From Tolypeutes matacus (taxonomy: Eukaryota; Chordata; Mammalia; Cingulata; Chlamyphoridae): DNA of 64,000 nucleotides. The stretch is from the NCBI GenBank assembly GCA_026826555.1, contig JAKSZT010053768.1:5164020-5228019 (forward strand). Reading direction: 5' to 3'. This document shows, piece after piece, positions 11,881 through 23,981 of the stretch. Made by a program: the position numbers and the translations under genes. Position 1 is the stretch's first letter; every line of letters starts with the position of its first letter. Below the pieces are notes generated by a model, which was not told the origin of the DNA, searched no databases, and worked only from the letters and a program-made list of their open reading frames with translations.

Positions 11881-14696
11881 TGATCAATGTGTGTGTTGGC
11901 TCTTAATCTTCTAATGCCAGGGCTATTTGGTAAAGTTAACTGGGACATTGCTTTAGTTTATTGACTATTGTAGGCAAATTATTTTCCTAATACCTAGACA
12001 AAATAAACATTGACTACAAACTCAGAGTTAAGTTGTCGATTCCTTTATTTTTGTCATCCCCTTAATACCCCAAATTGTGTGATAGTCATTAAAAATATTC
12101 TTTCTATTTAAGTGGTAAGTCTCCTGTAAACGTCACTTAAGTGCTATCAGTTTTATTTTTGAAAAGACCAAGTTGTGGCCCAGACAACCATTCAAACTCC
12201 TGGCCTTCCCCAGATCTGAACATGTTGCAGTCTAGGAGCAAGCCCTGTTTTATACAATAGACAAGGAAAAAAGTTGATTAAATTATTGCCACTCATCAAA
12301 TGGCAACTGAACACTCTAAGATCTTCTGTGAGGATAAAGAAATGAATTGAATAGATATCTTCTCTGCAAGAAACTTACAATTTTGCAGAGGAAATAAAGG
12401 CAATTCATAGAAATTATAACATAATGTAGTGACTAATATAGGCGCCCTAGTATATGAAAATAAAAAGTTACATCTTTTACTTTGTATTTTCAGAAATTTT
12501 ATTTCAGTGGCAGTTATCTTCCTGGTATTAAAAATTTAGGGACACTTCAAGACTAGAAGTAAGATACTAATATATGCCTCCCCTGAAGCTTGTCCTGCCC
12601 TCTACATTCTAGAGCATTGTCACTCTTCTCTTTGTCTTTAACTTCCTTGCATCTTCAAATTAAAATTGATTGCTTTCACAGAATGATCTGCCCACCTGTT
12701 AACGTTAATAAGGGAATGATATATTCTTTTAATTGTGTTTGCCTATCTGAATTTTATAGAACACTTTCTCTCTTCCCTTTCATAATCCCTTTTTTATGTT
12801 TCCAGGGTAAATGCTGGAAGGACTCCAATTTTGAAGTGTCAAATTATCAAGTGAAATCATGAGAACAATTTATAAAACAGATAGCTGGAAATTAAAATAC
12901 AAAAACTGCTTAAAATAAAATATGTGGGGGAATTCTCTTGTTGCCACCATGAGACTCTGCAGAACAGATGGAACTGACTCTCCTGGTTGTACTTGGGTAC
13001 CTGCTGTTTAATTATACCTTAATTAATTGAAGGAAAGACTCCTATGTGGTTTCAGGAGTAGTGAGCAGGAGGGCAGTAAGAAAGAGACACTTGAGTTCAA
13101 AAGACCTCCAAATTAGACTAATAAGCCCAGGAAAGGAGTTACTACTAACCCATGATGGTCATTTTCCTAAAAGCAACTGTGACCAAAACTAATTGACTCC
13201 CTCAGGCCCAAAAAGCACATACTATGTCCTCTTTGTAATAAGTGCACCAAATATTTTATTGGTGTTCTAAAGCATAATAATAAATATTTAGGAAACATCT
13301 GAGGAATTTTAAGACCATTGCAGCATGCGTAAATTAAATCTCAATGTGTGTTTCTTTAGTGGTTATCTAAGAAAAAATAATTTTTTACACTTGTCAGCTT
13401 TGCCAAACTTGTTCAGCAAATACTACTTCTGGGTTCAGGTTTTGCCCAGTTATTCCTCAGCTGAGAAAACTGCCTCTAAAAAGAGTAGGTTAGTACAAGA
13501 ACATAGCCAAATGAAGAGAATGATAGTGTTGAGGCATTGAACTATTTAGGTGTTCAGTAACAATTTATGGCTTTGCCATCCACATAATGTCTGTATGTGT
13601 GTTTACATGTGTGTGCACACTTGTTCTTCTGCCTCTCGGGTTTTTGCTTCTTTAATATATCTGTCATTTTCTAAATGTATGAAGGAAGATGGAAAAGCAA
13701 CTTTCATATAAAAGTAGACTAGCTGGTAAATAAAGAGCATGTTTATAGTTTGCGTTAGATAGGGCTGTGCAGATGTTTATGTATCTGTTTCAAGTGCTGT
13801 CAGTGGGTATAGCAATCCATGAACACAAGAGATATTTGCTAATATGGATCTTGGGACCATCAACCTGCCCTTTACATGTGGTCTTGAGATACTCCAAAAT
13901 ATATATATTTATTTGTTTTGTTGTTTTCTTATTATTAAGGAGATTTCACAGAGTATTAGGAAATCCAACCCCACACAACTTCCAGTGTAATTGCAGGACC
14001 TAAATAAAATAATTTAAAAATCCAGTTTAAAAAGCAACAGCATACTCCAGATCTGGTCTTCAGCAAGCATGAATACAATAGGTTTTATTTTCTTTATTCC
14101 TTATAGGTTTTTGTTTGGGGGTTGTAAAGATATACATTGTTGAGACTGAAGTATAACTGTTAATGTAAGAAAATTATTTGAGGTCATTCATTAACATTAA
14201 TGTGAATTATTATTACTATTAGTCATTTAGGTGAATGGAGCCTGAAGAGTTCTCTTCTGCTCCATATATAAACCTGAAAAGAACTTAGGCTTTCACATTT
14301 ATGTACGCTTGAGAAATCAAAACAATCTCTGATTGCAAGCAATATTAATCAAATCACTTTTCCTGCATATGCATATATTGCATTTAGAGTATTACCTAGG
14401 ATCCCAGAAGAGTAGTTCACAAATCAATAAATTACATTCATGTTTGGACACATTCTTGGCTGACCACTACGTAATGATGATGCATAGCTATAGAAAGAGG
14501 AAACTGGCAGACCAGTTATTTGACCATTAAACATTTGATTAATTCTTAATCCCTTAAAAGGTTGATATTATTTTATACTTAGCCCTTCAAAAGTGAAATT
14601 TAGATATAGCATACATTGGAAAGAGTCACAAATGAAGAACCATAGAAAATAGAATATAATTAAATAGTAGTTTGTTTGTTAAAGGTGATATGGATA
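11881..14696. other. Single-copy AT-rich DNA, no gene recognised
   Basis: Frames of 60-90 codons on the plus strand (12,590-12,862; 13,325-13,540; 13,767-14,003) show no domain, and no frame is supported by splice sites. The text around 12,300-12,450 may be another piece of the unresolved old repeat seen at 52,240. Confidence 0.55.
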
Positions 14697-15164
14697 TGCC
14701 ATGTTCTAGTTTCCTTGTAGCTGAAGCATGTACCGTGCAATGGGATGGTTTCCACAGTATGAATTTATTTGCTCATGGTTTTGAGGTTAGGAGAAGTCCA
14801 AATCAAACCATCATCAAACTAATTTTTTCTTCTCAAAGACTGGCATTCTGGGACTGACTGCCGGTGATCCTTGATCCTGAGTTCCTCTGTTACATGCAAA
14901 GGCAAGTGGTGGCCTCTCCTGGCCTCTCCCTTCTCTTCCAGTTTCATTGACTTTCAGCTTCTGGTTGCTCCATCTGTGTATTTTTTCACTCTCTGTGACT
15001 TTCCTTTTTTAGGCCTTCAGTAATATGATTAAAACCTGTCATGGGCCACACCTTATCTAAAATAACCTCAGCAAAAGGTCCTATTTATCAGAGTTCACAC
15101 CCACAGGAATGGATTAAGTTTAAGAACATGTTTTTCTGGATTAAACAGCTCAGAACTACCATAG
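14697..15164 (-). mobile_element. MaLR-type (MLT1-like) LTR
   Basis: Read on the minus strand it has the block order of MLT1-type LTRs, and it aligns by eye with the copy at 53,451-53,899: both share AACTTAATCCATTCCTG-type text (plus-strand CAGGAATGGATTAA near 15,104 and 53,839), a GGCCTTCAGTAATATGATTAA-type block, and a TAGTTTCC end. Edges are approximate; no target duplication was found. Confidence 0.7.
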
Positions 15165-15855
15165 GCCAGATAATAGATCATCACATTCTTTGTCTCATAG
15201 GAACAACTATTTTTATTATGTCAATTATTTTTTATTGTATCTTTTGGTTGCATGTATTTCAAGCAAGAAATATATCATGGCCTAGAAGGAGTTGATTGAC
15301 AACTGGTAGAATAAATCCACTGATGAGGCAGAAATAATAGATGGGTAGAGAGAAAAATTTAGGAAGCTTTAGTCTGTCTCCCTCTTCCAGCCAAAGTCCA
15401 TTAAGATGTATTTTTAGGGCACGGGATAATAATTTCAACATAGAAAATATCTATACATCCTAATTATTTTTCCCATCTCTTCATAGCTATGAGAATTTTA
15501 ATATCCTAGATATATCTAGCTATCTTCCCAGTCTCAAGTCCTGGAAGTTATTATTTAGCCTGATTACCAAATAATTTCTCACCGACAAAAATTGCCCAGT
15601 TCATGCCTTTCCAGGGATATGCTGTTATATGAACAACCTCTCACAGCTTCATAATGCAAAGACTCAAGAGTAAAAGTTGTCAGAATCTTGTGTACTTTCT
15701 CTATGTCCAGATCACTGATCACCTATTTGGTGGTTCATTTTTCTTTGATATACAGACTAATTTTTAGGGGAACTCAATTCTCTGACATGAAATAGTTATA
15801 AGAAAGCTTCTTTTTATCAGATAAGTTATGAGCTTGTAATACATTCATGCATAAA
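15165..15855. other. AT-rich DNA, nothing recognised
   Basis: No coding signal and no clear repeat. The boundary with the LINE-1 3' piece that follows is not sharp. Confidence 0.5.
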
Positions 15856-17500
15856 TTAGAGAATTTCCATACATCAAGCCACCACCAATACCTTGCATTG
15901 TTGTAGAACATTTGTTACAAATTATGAAAGAAGATCATCATTTGATGTTTTCTCTATAAATCACCTTATTATTAACACCATGTATTAGTACTGTACATTG
16001 GTTATAGTTCATGAGAGAATATTCTTATATTTGTACTGTTAACCATAGTCCATCATCCACCACATAGTTCACTATGTTATACCATTCCATGCCTTGTACA
16101 CTCCATCCAAAATTTATACTCAGTGGGTTTCATTTTCAACCTAGAGTTGGGCTGTCATTACCTCAGTCAATTTTAGAACACTTTTTTTACGGCAATAGAA
16201 AAAATCCCATAGCCCCTTATACCTCCCCAGTTGTTAACCTTTAGCATTGATATAGTACTTTCTTTACCATTAATGCAAGAATATTACAATATTCTGTTAA
16301 CTATAGTCCATAAGGTACATTAATTATATTTTTCCCATGTATCACCATAGTCTTCTTGTTTTGTTTTTTTTTTTTTTTTTTTTTAGGATCTTCAAACCCA
16401 GGACCTCATATATGGGAAGCAAGCGCTCAACCACTGAGCTACATCTGGTTCCCAATGAGAGCTGGTTTATTCATTTGTTTGTTTTTAGGAGATACCAGTG
16501 ATTGAACCTGGGGCCTTGTGCATGGGACCAGACACTTAACCACTTGAGCTACATTCGCTTCCCCCACCATATTCTTAATACCTTATAATTGTGACATATA
16601 TTTGTCCTAGTTAACAGAAGAACTTTCTTGTACTTATATTATATACCACAATCCTCATCCACCACTGAGTTCACTATATTATACAGTCTCTAAATTATTC
16701 TCTAGCATTTTTCAATTGACATTTACATTCAACCTCAATCACGTTTATAAATTAGCAGTGTTAGTTACACTCACTATAATGTGTTACCATCAACTTTATC
16801 CACTTTCGCACATTTATAACCCACCATATTAACATTTCTACATACATTAAACGTCAGCTCCCCCTTCTTAAATCTCATCCTATCTCTTAGTAGCCTATAT
16901 TCTAGATTTTTAACTCCATGAGTCTATGCATCGTATTACTAAGACCATACAATATTTGTATTTAGTTCATATTACTAAGACCATGCAATATTTGTCCTTT
17001 TGTGTCTGGTTTATTTTACTCAACATAATGAATGTCCTCAAGGTTCATCCATGTTGTCATATGCAATTTCATTTCTTCTTAAAGCTGAATAGTATTCCAT
17101 CATATGTGTATATCAAATTTTGTTTATCCATTCATCTGTTGATGGACACTGGGGTTGCTTCCATCTTTTGGAAATTGTGAATAATGCCTCTCTGAACATC
17201 AGTGTGCAAATGTCAGTTTGTGTCCCTGTTTTCAGTTTTTCTGAATATACTTCTAGTAGTGGAATTTCCACTTCATATGACAATTCTATAGTTAGTTTCC
17301 TGAGGAAATGCCAAAGTGTCTTACATAGAGGCTGTACCATTCTAAATTCCCACCAACAGTAAAGAAATGTTCCTATTTCTCCATATGTTCTCCAGCGTTT
17401 GAAAATGTACGTTTTTTTAAAAAAATAATGGTCATTCTGTAAGTGTGAAATGATATCTCATTGTAGTTTTGATGTGCATTTCTCTAATAGTTTTTAATAG
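15856..17500 (-). mobile_element. LINE-1 (minus strand), 3' part with ORF2 end
   Basis: From about 16,920 to 17,500 the minus strand reads as the C-terminal end of LINE-1 ORF2: the frame at 17,113-17,340 contains LCKTLWHFLRKL, TDICTLMF and PQCPSTDEWINK, features of the ORF2 tail. To the left is 3' untranslated text with repeated ACCATAGTCCAT-like phrases. No poly-T marks the 3' end, so the left edge is approximate. The element continues at 24,071, beyond the ERVL provirus that splits it. A dimeric SINE has inserted at 16,360. Confidence 0.85.
16360..16564 (-). mobile_element. Dimeric DAS-type SINE
   Basis: On the minus strand two tRNA-like units follow each other. The first has GGGGAAGCGAATGTAGCTC and a B-box-like GGTTCAATCAC; the second has ACCAGATGTAGCTCAGTGG and GGTTTGAAGATCC, and ends in about twenty A (T run 16,363-16,384 on the plus strand). 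A 35-40-base linker separates them. Possible target duplications begin CACCATA on both sides (about 16,343 and 16,565). Dimers are a known DAS-SINE subtype in armadillo. Confidence 0.88.
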
Positions 17501-17943
17501 TGGTATTAGTCAGTGTTCTCTAGGGAAACAACCAACAAGAGACAGCTGTAAATAGTATGAGATTTTATAAAATTTTTTCACACAACCACAGGGATGCACA
17601 AGTCCAAATTCCGTAGGGCAGTCTGGAAGCCAGGGACTCTGATGAAGGTCTTCAATGAGTTCCCCAGGAGATGCTGACTGTCTAAAGTAGAAATGGAAAT
17701 TCTCTTTCTGGATGCTGATATTACTTCTCCTTTTAAGGCCTACAACTGATTGGATGAGGTGTCACTCATTGCTTATGGCAATCTCCTCAGTTGATTGTAG
17801 ATGTAATCAGCCATATATGCAATCAACTCACTGCTGATTAAAGTTCATGAAATGCTCATGTATTAAATTAGCTCAGTCGTTGCTTGAGTAAACAACTGGG
17901 CACCATTACCTGGCCAAGTTGACACATTAGACTAACCATCACA
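17501..17943 (-). repeat. ERVL provirus 3' LTR
   Basis: 443 bp, displayed on the plus strand as TGGTATTAGTCAGTG ... CTAACCATCACA, so it has the TG...CA ends of an LTR with one extra base at the left. It matches the other LTR of the provirus and, more distantly, the solo LTR at 33,953-34,404. Confidence 0.9.
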
Positions 17944-18880
17944 GTCCACCCATTTTCAATTTGGCAGACATAAACATCACCTTAAAGCATATTTAATCTT
18001 TGAAAAACAATAGCAGACTTTTTTTTTGCCTAACAATAATCAACTGTCCTGTGTACAACCAGAAACCACTAAATCCTTCCAGAATAGTGTGCAATTCTTT
18101 GGGGAATTCTCAGTCTTAAACTTGACATCCTTAAATATACAGCATGAAGCTAATACAACTTATGTCATATGATAATAGGAAAAGATTGGAAAGAAAACAA
18201 AGATATTTGTTTTACGTACATATTCAAACATCCTCATAACAAAACACAGAAGAAATATTCATGAACATTACAGCCCTTATTTCTGTAACTGGTCATATAG
18301 TTGAAGTTTGTATTTATCATTATCTTCTTCTACTATCCATTCCATGTTCCCTTTACCCTCAGCAAGCACCTCAGCTGGCTGTAATTTTGCCTGGTAGGGT
18401 AACCCAAACCTTCATTCCTGAAGTTTCTGGGCCATTGTTAGTCCTGCTTAGATTGGGTTGTTACAGTTTCTCATGGACATTAATCACAGGGCTTGGTAAT
18501 ATTAAGAGATGCACTAGGGGATCTCCTGTATTCTAGGCAACTTCTTCTTTACCTCCTTGATAGTCAGGATCAATCACCCCAGCCAGTATAGTAATTCCCT
18601 TCTTTGCCTGTTCATTCAGAGGCATGAAGAACCAAAGTGGCCAGGTGGCAGTCTTAACTTCCAGTTAAATGTAATCATTGCTGTGTTTCCTGGTAGAAGC
18701 ACTCCTCTTTTGGAACTAAGACTAGCATAGCTTAAGGTTTCAGGGACCAGAAGCAAAACTTTTCTTAGTGGATTATTAGTGCCACCCCTTGATTCCTGGA
18801 CCTGTAAATCCTGGCTATGGGAGAAACAGCACCACACAGCACACACAGCCTCCTGGAGAACATTGCCCCATCCCACCAGT
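17944..18880 (-). pseudogene. ERVL dUTPase remnant (end of pol)
   Basis: dUTPase hydrolyses dUTP and keeps uracil out of retroviral DNA; in ERVL it lies at the end of pol. The minus-strand frame at 18,616-18,876 ends in the stretch NWKLRLPPGHFG, and a second frame across about 18,540-18,600 reads GITILAGVIDPDYQGG, which carries the aspartate motif of trimeric dUTPases. The two motifs lie in different frames, so at least one frameshift separates them. Downstream text to 17,944 is too broken to read. No active enzyme is possible. Confidence 0.8.
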
Positions 18881-19302
18881 TACCTAGGTGGCATTGTAAT
18901 TGAGTCTTTAAAATGCCATTCCACCATTTTATCAATCTAGCTGCTTCAGGATGATGGGGAACATGGTTAGACCATTGAATTCCATGAGCATGTGCCCATC
19001 ATTTGCTGTGAAGTGGTTCCTTGATCAGAAGAAATGCTGTGTGGAATGCCATTGCAATGGATAAGACATTCAGCAACTCCACAGATGGTAGTTTTGAAAG
19101 AAGCATTGTGTGCAGAGAAGGTAAGCCCATATCTAGAGTATGTTTATTTCAGTTAGAATAAATTCCTGACCTTTCCATGGTGGAAGTGGTCCAATGTAAT
19201 CAACCAGCCACTAGGCAGAAGGCTGATCACCTCAGGGAATGGTGCCAAATCAGAGAATGAGAGTGGGTCTCTGCTCCTGGCAGATTGGACACTCAGCAAT
19301 GG
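18881..19302 (-). pseudogene. ERVL integrase core remnant
   Basis: By position between the integrase N-terminal zinc domain and dUTPase this is the integrase catalytic core, which joins viral DNA to the host chromosome. Short minus-strand pieces fit this, but frameshifts and stops prevent reading one continuous domain, and I cannot confirm the three acidic catalytic residues. Confidence 0.6.
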
Positions 19303-19790
19303 CTATAGCCAGGTTGGCATTGGTGAGGGGAACTTCTTGTTACTGAGCCAGTGCTTAAGATCCATCCTACCAATATGGCCAAATTGTTCATGAACCCATT
19401 GGGCAATGACAGGAGTGGCTGGACTGCTATCCACTTGATCATTAAAATCTTCCTCTGCTAAAGTCACCTTCCGGTGAGCATTCACATGGGACACAAGTAT
19501 TTTCATGCTTTTTGCCCACTCTGAAAGTTCTATCCACATACCTTTTCCCAGACCTTTTTGTCAATAATTTTCCGATCATGTTCCTTCCAAGTCCCTGACC
19601 ATCCAGCCAAACCATTGGAAACACTGACCCTTTCTCCTTTGAAGCAAAATGAACAACCAGGCACACTGCTTGAATTTCTGCCCACTGGGAGGATTTTCCC
19701 TCATCACTGTCCTTCAGGGACATCCTAGAAATTGGCAGAAGTGCTGCTGCCATGCAGAACCATCTGTAAACCAGGCCCAAGTTTTCTTTC
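19303..19790 (-). pseudogene. ERVL RNase H and integrase N-terminal remnant
   Basis: Two overlapping minus-strand frames are readable. 19,442-19,780 contains DEGKSSQWAEIQAVCLVVHF, an RNase H segment. 19,303-19,539 continues in another frame with KILVSHVNAHRKVTLAEEDF (the RNase H end) and then VIAQWVHEQFGHIGR, which includes the His-His half of the integrase zinc-binding domain. The frame change between them shows a frameshift. RNase H removes the RNA strand during reverse transcription. Non-functional. Confidence 0.85.
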
Positions 19791-20319
19791 CTCAGTCAAA
19801 TGATTGTAAAGAACTCTCCAAAAGGACATAGATGTGGGCTGGGAAAAAGAAGGTAATGTGGCAGGAGTGGTGGCCATGGGTATTTGGGCTTCATCCTCAT
19901 GTAACTTACTTGGCTCTTCAGGACCCATTCAAGCCTTATCTCGTATATGCAACTTCTACTTTATGATAGAGTGCTGCTGTGCATGCCCAGCTTTGTGGTT
20001 TGGCAGGTCAGATCATGATAGGCAACTCAGATAGCATGGGACCTTGGTGGCCCATGGTTAAGTGTTCCAGCTGTACTAAGGTCCAGTAGCAGACCAAAAG
20101 CTGTTTCTCAAAAGGAAAGTAGTTATCTGCAGAGGATGGCAGGGCTTTGCTGTGACTGTCCTATAGTGTCCTGCCAAAGGCATCTCTATTTGCCACTGAC
20201 ATTTCCAGCACCATTGTATCTTCTGAATCATATGGCACAAGTGGCAGCGCAGCTTGCTTGACAGCTTGGACCTGTCACAGAGTGTCTTCTTAATGGGGTC
20301 CCCAAACAAAACTAGCAAC

Positions 20320-21048
20320 TTTTCCAGTCACTTGGTAAATGGGCCAGAATAGCACACCCAAATGAGGGATATGTTGTCTTGAAAATCCAAAGAGTTTAAC
20401 TAAGCATTGTGTCTCTGCTTTGGTTGTAGGAAAGGCGAGATGCAACAGCTTATCCGTCACATTATAAGGAATATCTCAACATGCTCCACACCACTGGACA
20501 CTTAGAAATTTCACCAAGGGGGAAGGCCCCTGTATTTGTGTTGGATTTATCTCCCATCCTCTCTCACACAAATGCATTACCAATAAGTCCAGAGTGGTTG
20601 CTACTTACTGCTCACTAGGTCCAATCAAAAGGATATCATCAATATGATTCACCAGTGTGATGTCTTGTGGGAGGCAGAGATGATTAAAATCCTGTGGACT
20701 ATATTATGACAGAGGGCTGGAGAGTTGATATATCTCTGAGTTAGGACAGTGAAAGTATTCTGCTGTCCTTGCCAGCTGAAAGCAAACTGTTTCTGGTGGT
20801 TCTTACTAATGGCAAATGAGAAAAAAAGCACTTGTCAGCTCAATAGATGTATAACAGGTACCAGGGGATCGGTTGATATGCTCAAGCAATGATACTACAT
20901 CTGGAACAGCAGCTGCAGTTGAAGTCACCACTTGGTTAAGTTTGCAATAATCCATGGTCATCCTCCAAGATCCATCTGTTTTCTGCAGAGGCCAAATAAG
21001 AGAGTTGAATGGAGATGTGATGGGAATCACTACCCTTGCATACTTCAA
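20320..21048 (-). pseudogene. ERVL reverse transcriptase remnant
   Basis: Minus-strand frame 20,806-21,048 carries PITSPFNSLIWPLQKTDGSW and RMTMDYCKLNQVV, the fingers and palm start of a retroviral reverse transcriptase. Frame 20,649-20,831 continues with QFAFSWQGQQNTFTV and YINSPALCHN. At about 20,636-20,647 the active-site box reads HIDD, where the family normally has YIDD, so the tyrosine has been lost. Stops and frameshifts separate the pieces. More connection-domain text continues to about 20,080 in a further frame. Confidence 0.88.
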
Positions 21049-22290
21049 ATCCTTGATGGTGGCACTGATGTCTGCAATCTCTCCAGGATCCCCTCATCTA
21101 AAGTATATCTGGGTAAATCTGGCATCTCAACCTCAAGCAGTGTCAGCTATCTCTTGGTCCATGTTTCAGCCAGCCACCCAAACAAAATATTAGAACCTCT
21201 TCTAACCCCTCAAGCTACAACATCGAATCAAGAATCTCAGCCTAGTATGCCCATATCTATAAATTCAGCCTGATCCAACTTTGTATTTCTTCTACCATTA
21301 TCCCACACCTTTAATATCCATTCCCACACATATTCCCCTATTTCCATCTATATAAATTGGAAAACTCATGCAGTTCTTTTGTAGTATAGCATACTTCCTT
21401 GTAGGTCACACTTTTTACTTTATCTTTGGGGGCTTTTTATGACTTTATTCTGGTCAAAAGTCTGGAAGAAAAGTGTGATGGAGGTGAGTAAGAAGTATTA
21501 GAAGTGTCTTGCAAGGCAATTACCTCAGGGAATTTCATTGCAGTTTCATCCTGTGAGACAGACTAATCTCTTCAAGTGGGGATTGGATGGCAGACTCCTT
21601 GGGGCAGACTGGAAGTCAGGTGGCTGACTCCTTGAGGCAGACTGGAGGTTGGGTGGTTGTCTCCTCAAGACAGACCATTACAGGCTTATATGGCAAAGTC
21701 TCAGCAGAATTAAGGTTTCAGTGTCTCCACTGCCATCATCATCAATCCATATGTTTCTATCACAATCCTCAGGATCTATTCTTCCTAATCAATGCCCTCA
21801 CTATAACAGCAGATACTCTGAAAGGTTGAGACTTTAGTTTCTTCTGAAACTCTGCTACTTACACAATGAGATTCTGGGTCAGATTTTCAGAGATCTCAAG
21901 TCTGTGGCTGGAGGAAACAGATTTTCTTTCAGCACACACACAGAAACTTTCACATCATTCAATGTGGCACTTAAGTTGCAAATTTGAAGTCTTAAGCTCA
22001 TCCATTTCCTATGTAAATGTATCCAATGTATTTAGGAACAGCCAGCCATCATCATTGTACCTTTTAACTCCACAAGACTCTGTTTAGGTGTTAAAAACAC
22101 TTTCACCCAGAGCCTTGCCTCTTACAAGCAGAGAAAGTATTGTATTCAGTGGTGATATTTTGTGTAACACTATTGCCAACTCATGGCATGAACTATCATT
22201 AGTGCCCTTGAGTATAATCAGAGTAGAAAACCAATTGCAAAACTCCCAGAACCAACTGAGAAATCCTTCTAAAATTCTGTTTCTCAAGAG
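21049..22290 (-). pseudogene. ERVL gag / protease region, decayed
   Basis: Lies between the primer site and reverse transcriptase, where gag and protease belong. I see no zinc knuckle, no major homology region and no protease DTG/DSG box that I would trust. A short tandem repeat is present at 21,585-21,680. The assignment rests on position only. Confidence 0.5.
21585..21680. repeat. Three-copy tandem repeat of about 36 bp
   Basis: The phrase GGCAGACTCCTTGGGGCAGACTGG recurs three times with changes (starting near 21,588, 21,624 and 21,657), ending in a diverged CTCCTCAAGACAGACC. Plus-strand translation shows the repeat as ADSLGQTG / ADSLRQTG. It is inside the retroviral internal region and on the antisense of it. 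Confidence 0.75.
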
Positions 22291-22305
22291 CCACTCCTGG
22301 TACCA
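22291..22305 (-). promoter_or_regulatory. Retroviral primer binding site, tRNA-Leu type
   Basis: On the minus strand the sequence just downstream of the 5' LTR is TGGTACCAGGAGTGG, which fits the 3' end of a leucine tRNA (UAA isoacceptor) plus CCA. ERVL elements are named for leucine tRNA priming. It lies three to four bases from the LTR end at about 22,309. Confidence 0.8.
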
Positions 22306-22666
22306 AGCAGTATTGGTCATGGTTCTCTAGTGAAACAGAACCAATAGGATATATCTGTAAATATTATGAGATTTCATAAAATTGCCTCATACAATCATGG
22401 GGACACACAAGCCCAAATTCTGTAGGCAGGCTGCAAGCCAGGAACTCCAATGAAGGTCTTTGATGAATTCCCCCAGGAGATCCTGGTTATCTGAAGTAGA
22501 GATGGAAATTCTACCTCTAAATACTGAAATCACTTCTCCTTTTAAGGCCTTCAACTGATTGAATGAGACATCACTCATTGCTGATGGCAGTCTCCTCAAT
22601 TGATTGTAGTAATCAGTCATATATGCAATCAACTCACTGATGATCAAAGTCCATGAAATGCCCTTC

Positions 22667-23981
22667 TATGGAAGTTTGAAATTATTTTATGAATTCAGAA
22701 AAAAGAAAGATTATATTTGTGAACAACTCCATTCTTGTGGGTGTGAGTCCTTTCCATTGGACTATATCCATGAAGCATGACTCAGGTTGAGTCCCCGCCC
22801 TCTTTCTGGGTCTAATATAAATGGAGACAGAAAGAGACATACAGACACAGATGCAGGAAAAGGAAACCACCATATCTGATACTGTCATTTAAGGGGAAGG
22901 ACTCTGGCTTTGCCCACAGCCCAAGAATCTCAAGAAGCTCAAAGAGCTGAGGCTCAGGGAGAGATGAGCCACATATCTGATAGCTTGCAGCAGCCTTGAG
23001 AAGAAAGCAGAACAGTCAAGACTGATAGAGGAAGCCCAGTGTATTAGTCAGTCAAAGGGGTGCTGATGCAAAGTACCAGAACTCTGTTAGCTTTTATAAA
23101 GGGTATTTATTTGGGGTAGAAGCTTACAGTTATCAGGCCTTAAAGAGTCCAACTCAAGATACCATAAGAAGTACTTTCTCACCCAAAGTCTGTTGTCACG
23201 TGTTGATGCAAGATGGCGGGTGAGGTCTGCATGGGTTCAGCCTTCCTCCTTCCTCTTAAGGCTCCATGGTCTGAGCTTCTTCTGATCTCAGCTGTAGGCT
23301 GGCATAAGGCTCTCCCTGGGGCTTATTTCTTTCCAGACTCAGCTGCTCTATTCTCTCCACAAGGTCAGCTGTAGACTATCAGGGTCATCTCTCTTCCCGG
23401 GGCCATGTCTATGGAACACTCTCTCTTCCTGTGTATCTGCTTTTGTGTTCTCCTTCTCTATGTGTTTACTTTCATGTGAGAGTCTGTTTTGTTCCCACCA
23501 AGAAGGTGGGGACACAACCTTGCATGCTTTAATGATATGGTCAAATAAAAGCCTTAATCTTGATTTAATTAAGTAAAAGTGAAACCTCTGAATCTACTGC
23601 AATCTAATATGCCCAGAGGAACAGACCAGTTTACAAATACAATGTAATATCTATTTATGGAATCCATAAACAATATCAACTGCTACACTCAGAAAGAGAC
23701 AATCCCTCTGACTAGTTGCTCCAGCTGAGCTCCAGGAAATGGTAGATTCTGGAGGGGAAGGCAGAGACTTCAGCAGAGATTGGTGGCCATCTTGCTTTGC
23801 CATGTGGCTGGACAACAGGATGACCAGGATCTAATTTTGGTGAGAAACACCTCTGATGCTGCCTTGATTTGAATATTTCAAAGCCTCAGAACTGTAAGCT
23901 TTTATCCCAAATAAATCCCCTTAATAAAAGCTAACCCATTTTTGGTACTTTGCATCAGCAGCCCTTTGGCAAACTAAAACA
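22667..23981 (+). mobile_element. Solo LTR (plus) inside the ERVL 5' LTR
   Basis: Bounded by CCTTC (22,662-22,666) and CCTTG (23,982-23,986), a 5-bp target duplication with one change. Minus the inner LTR it is about 660 bp. Its 3' end has CCCAAATAAATCCCC and TTTGGTACTTTGCATCAGCAGCCC, which is the same family, in opposite orientation, as the LTRs at 23,040, 35,721 and 50,141. The left terminal dinucleotide reads TA rather than TG. The 5-bp duplication fits ERVL/MaLR elements. Confidence 0.85.
23040..23687 (-). mobile_element. Solo LTR (minus), innermost of the nest
   Basis: 648 bp displayed as TGTATTAGTCAGTCAAAGGG ... CAACTGCTACA, with TG...CA ends. Flanked by CCCAG (23,035-23,039) and CTCAG (23,688-23,692), a 5-bp duplication with one change. 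Sense strand is minus, as the poly-A signal region (AATAAA read on the minus strand near 23,110) lies towards the left end. Confidence 0.9.
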
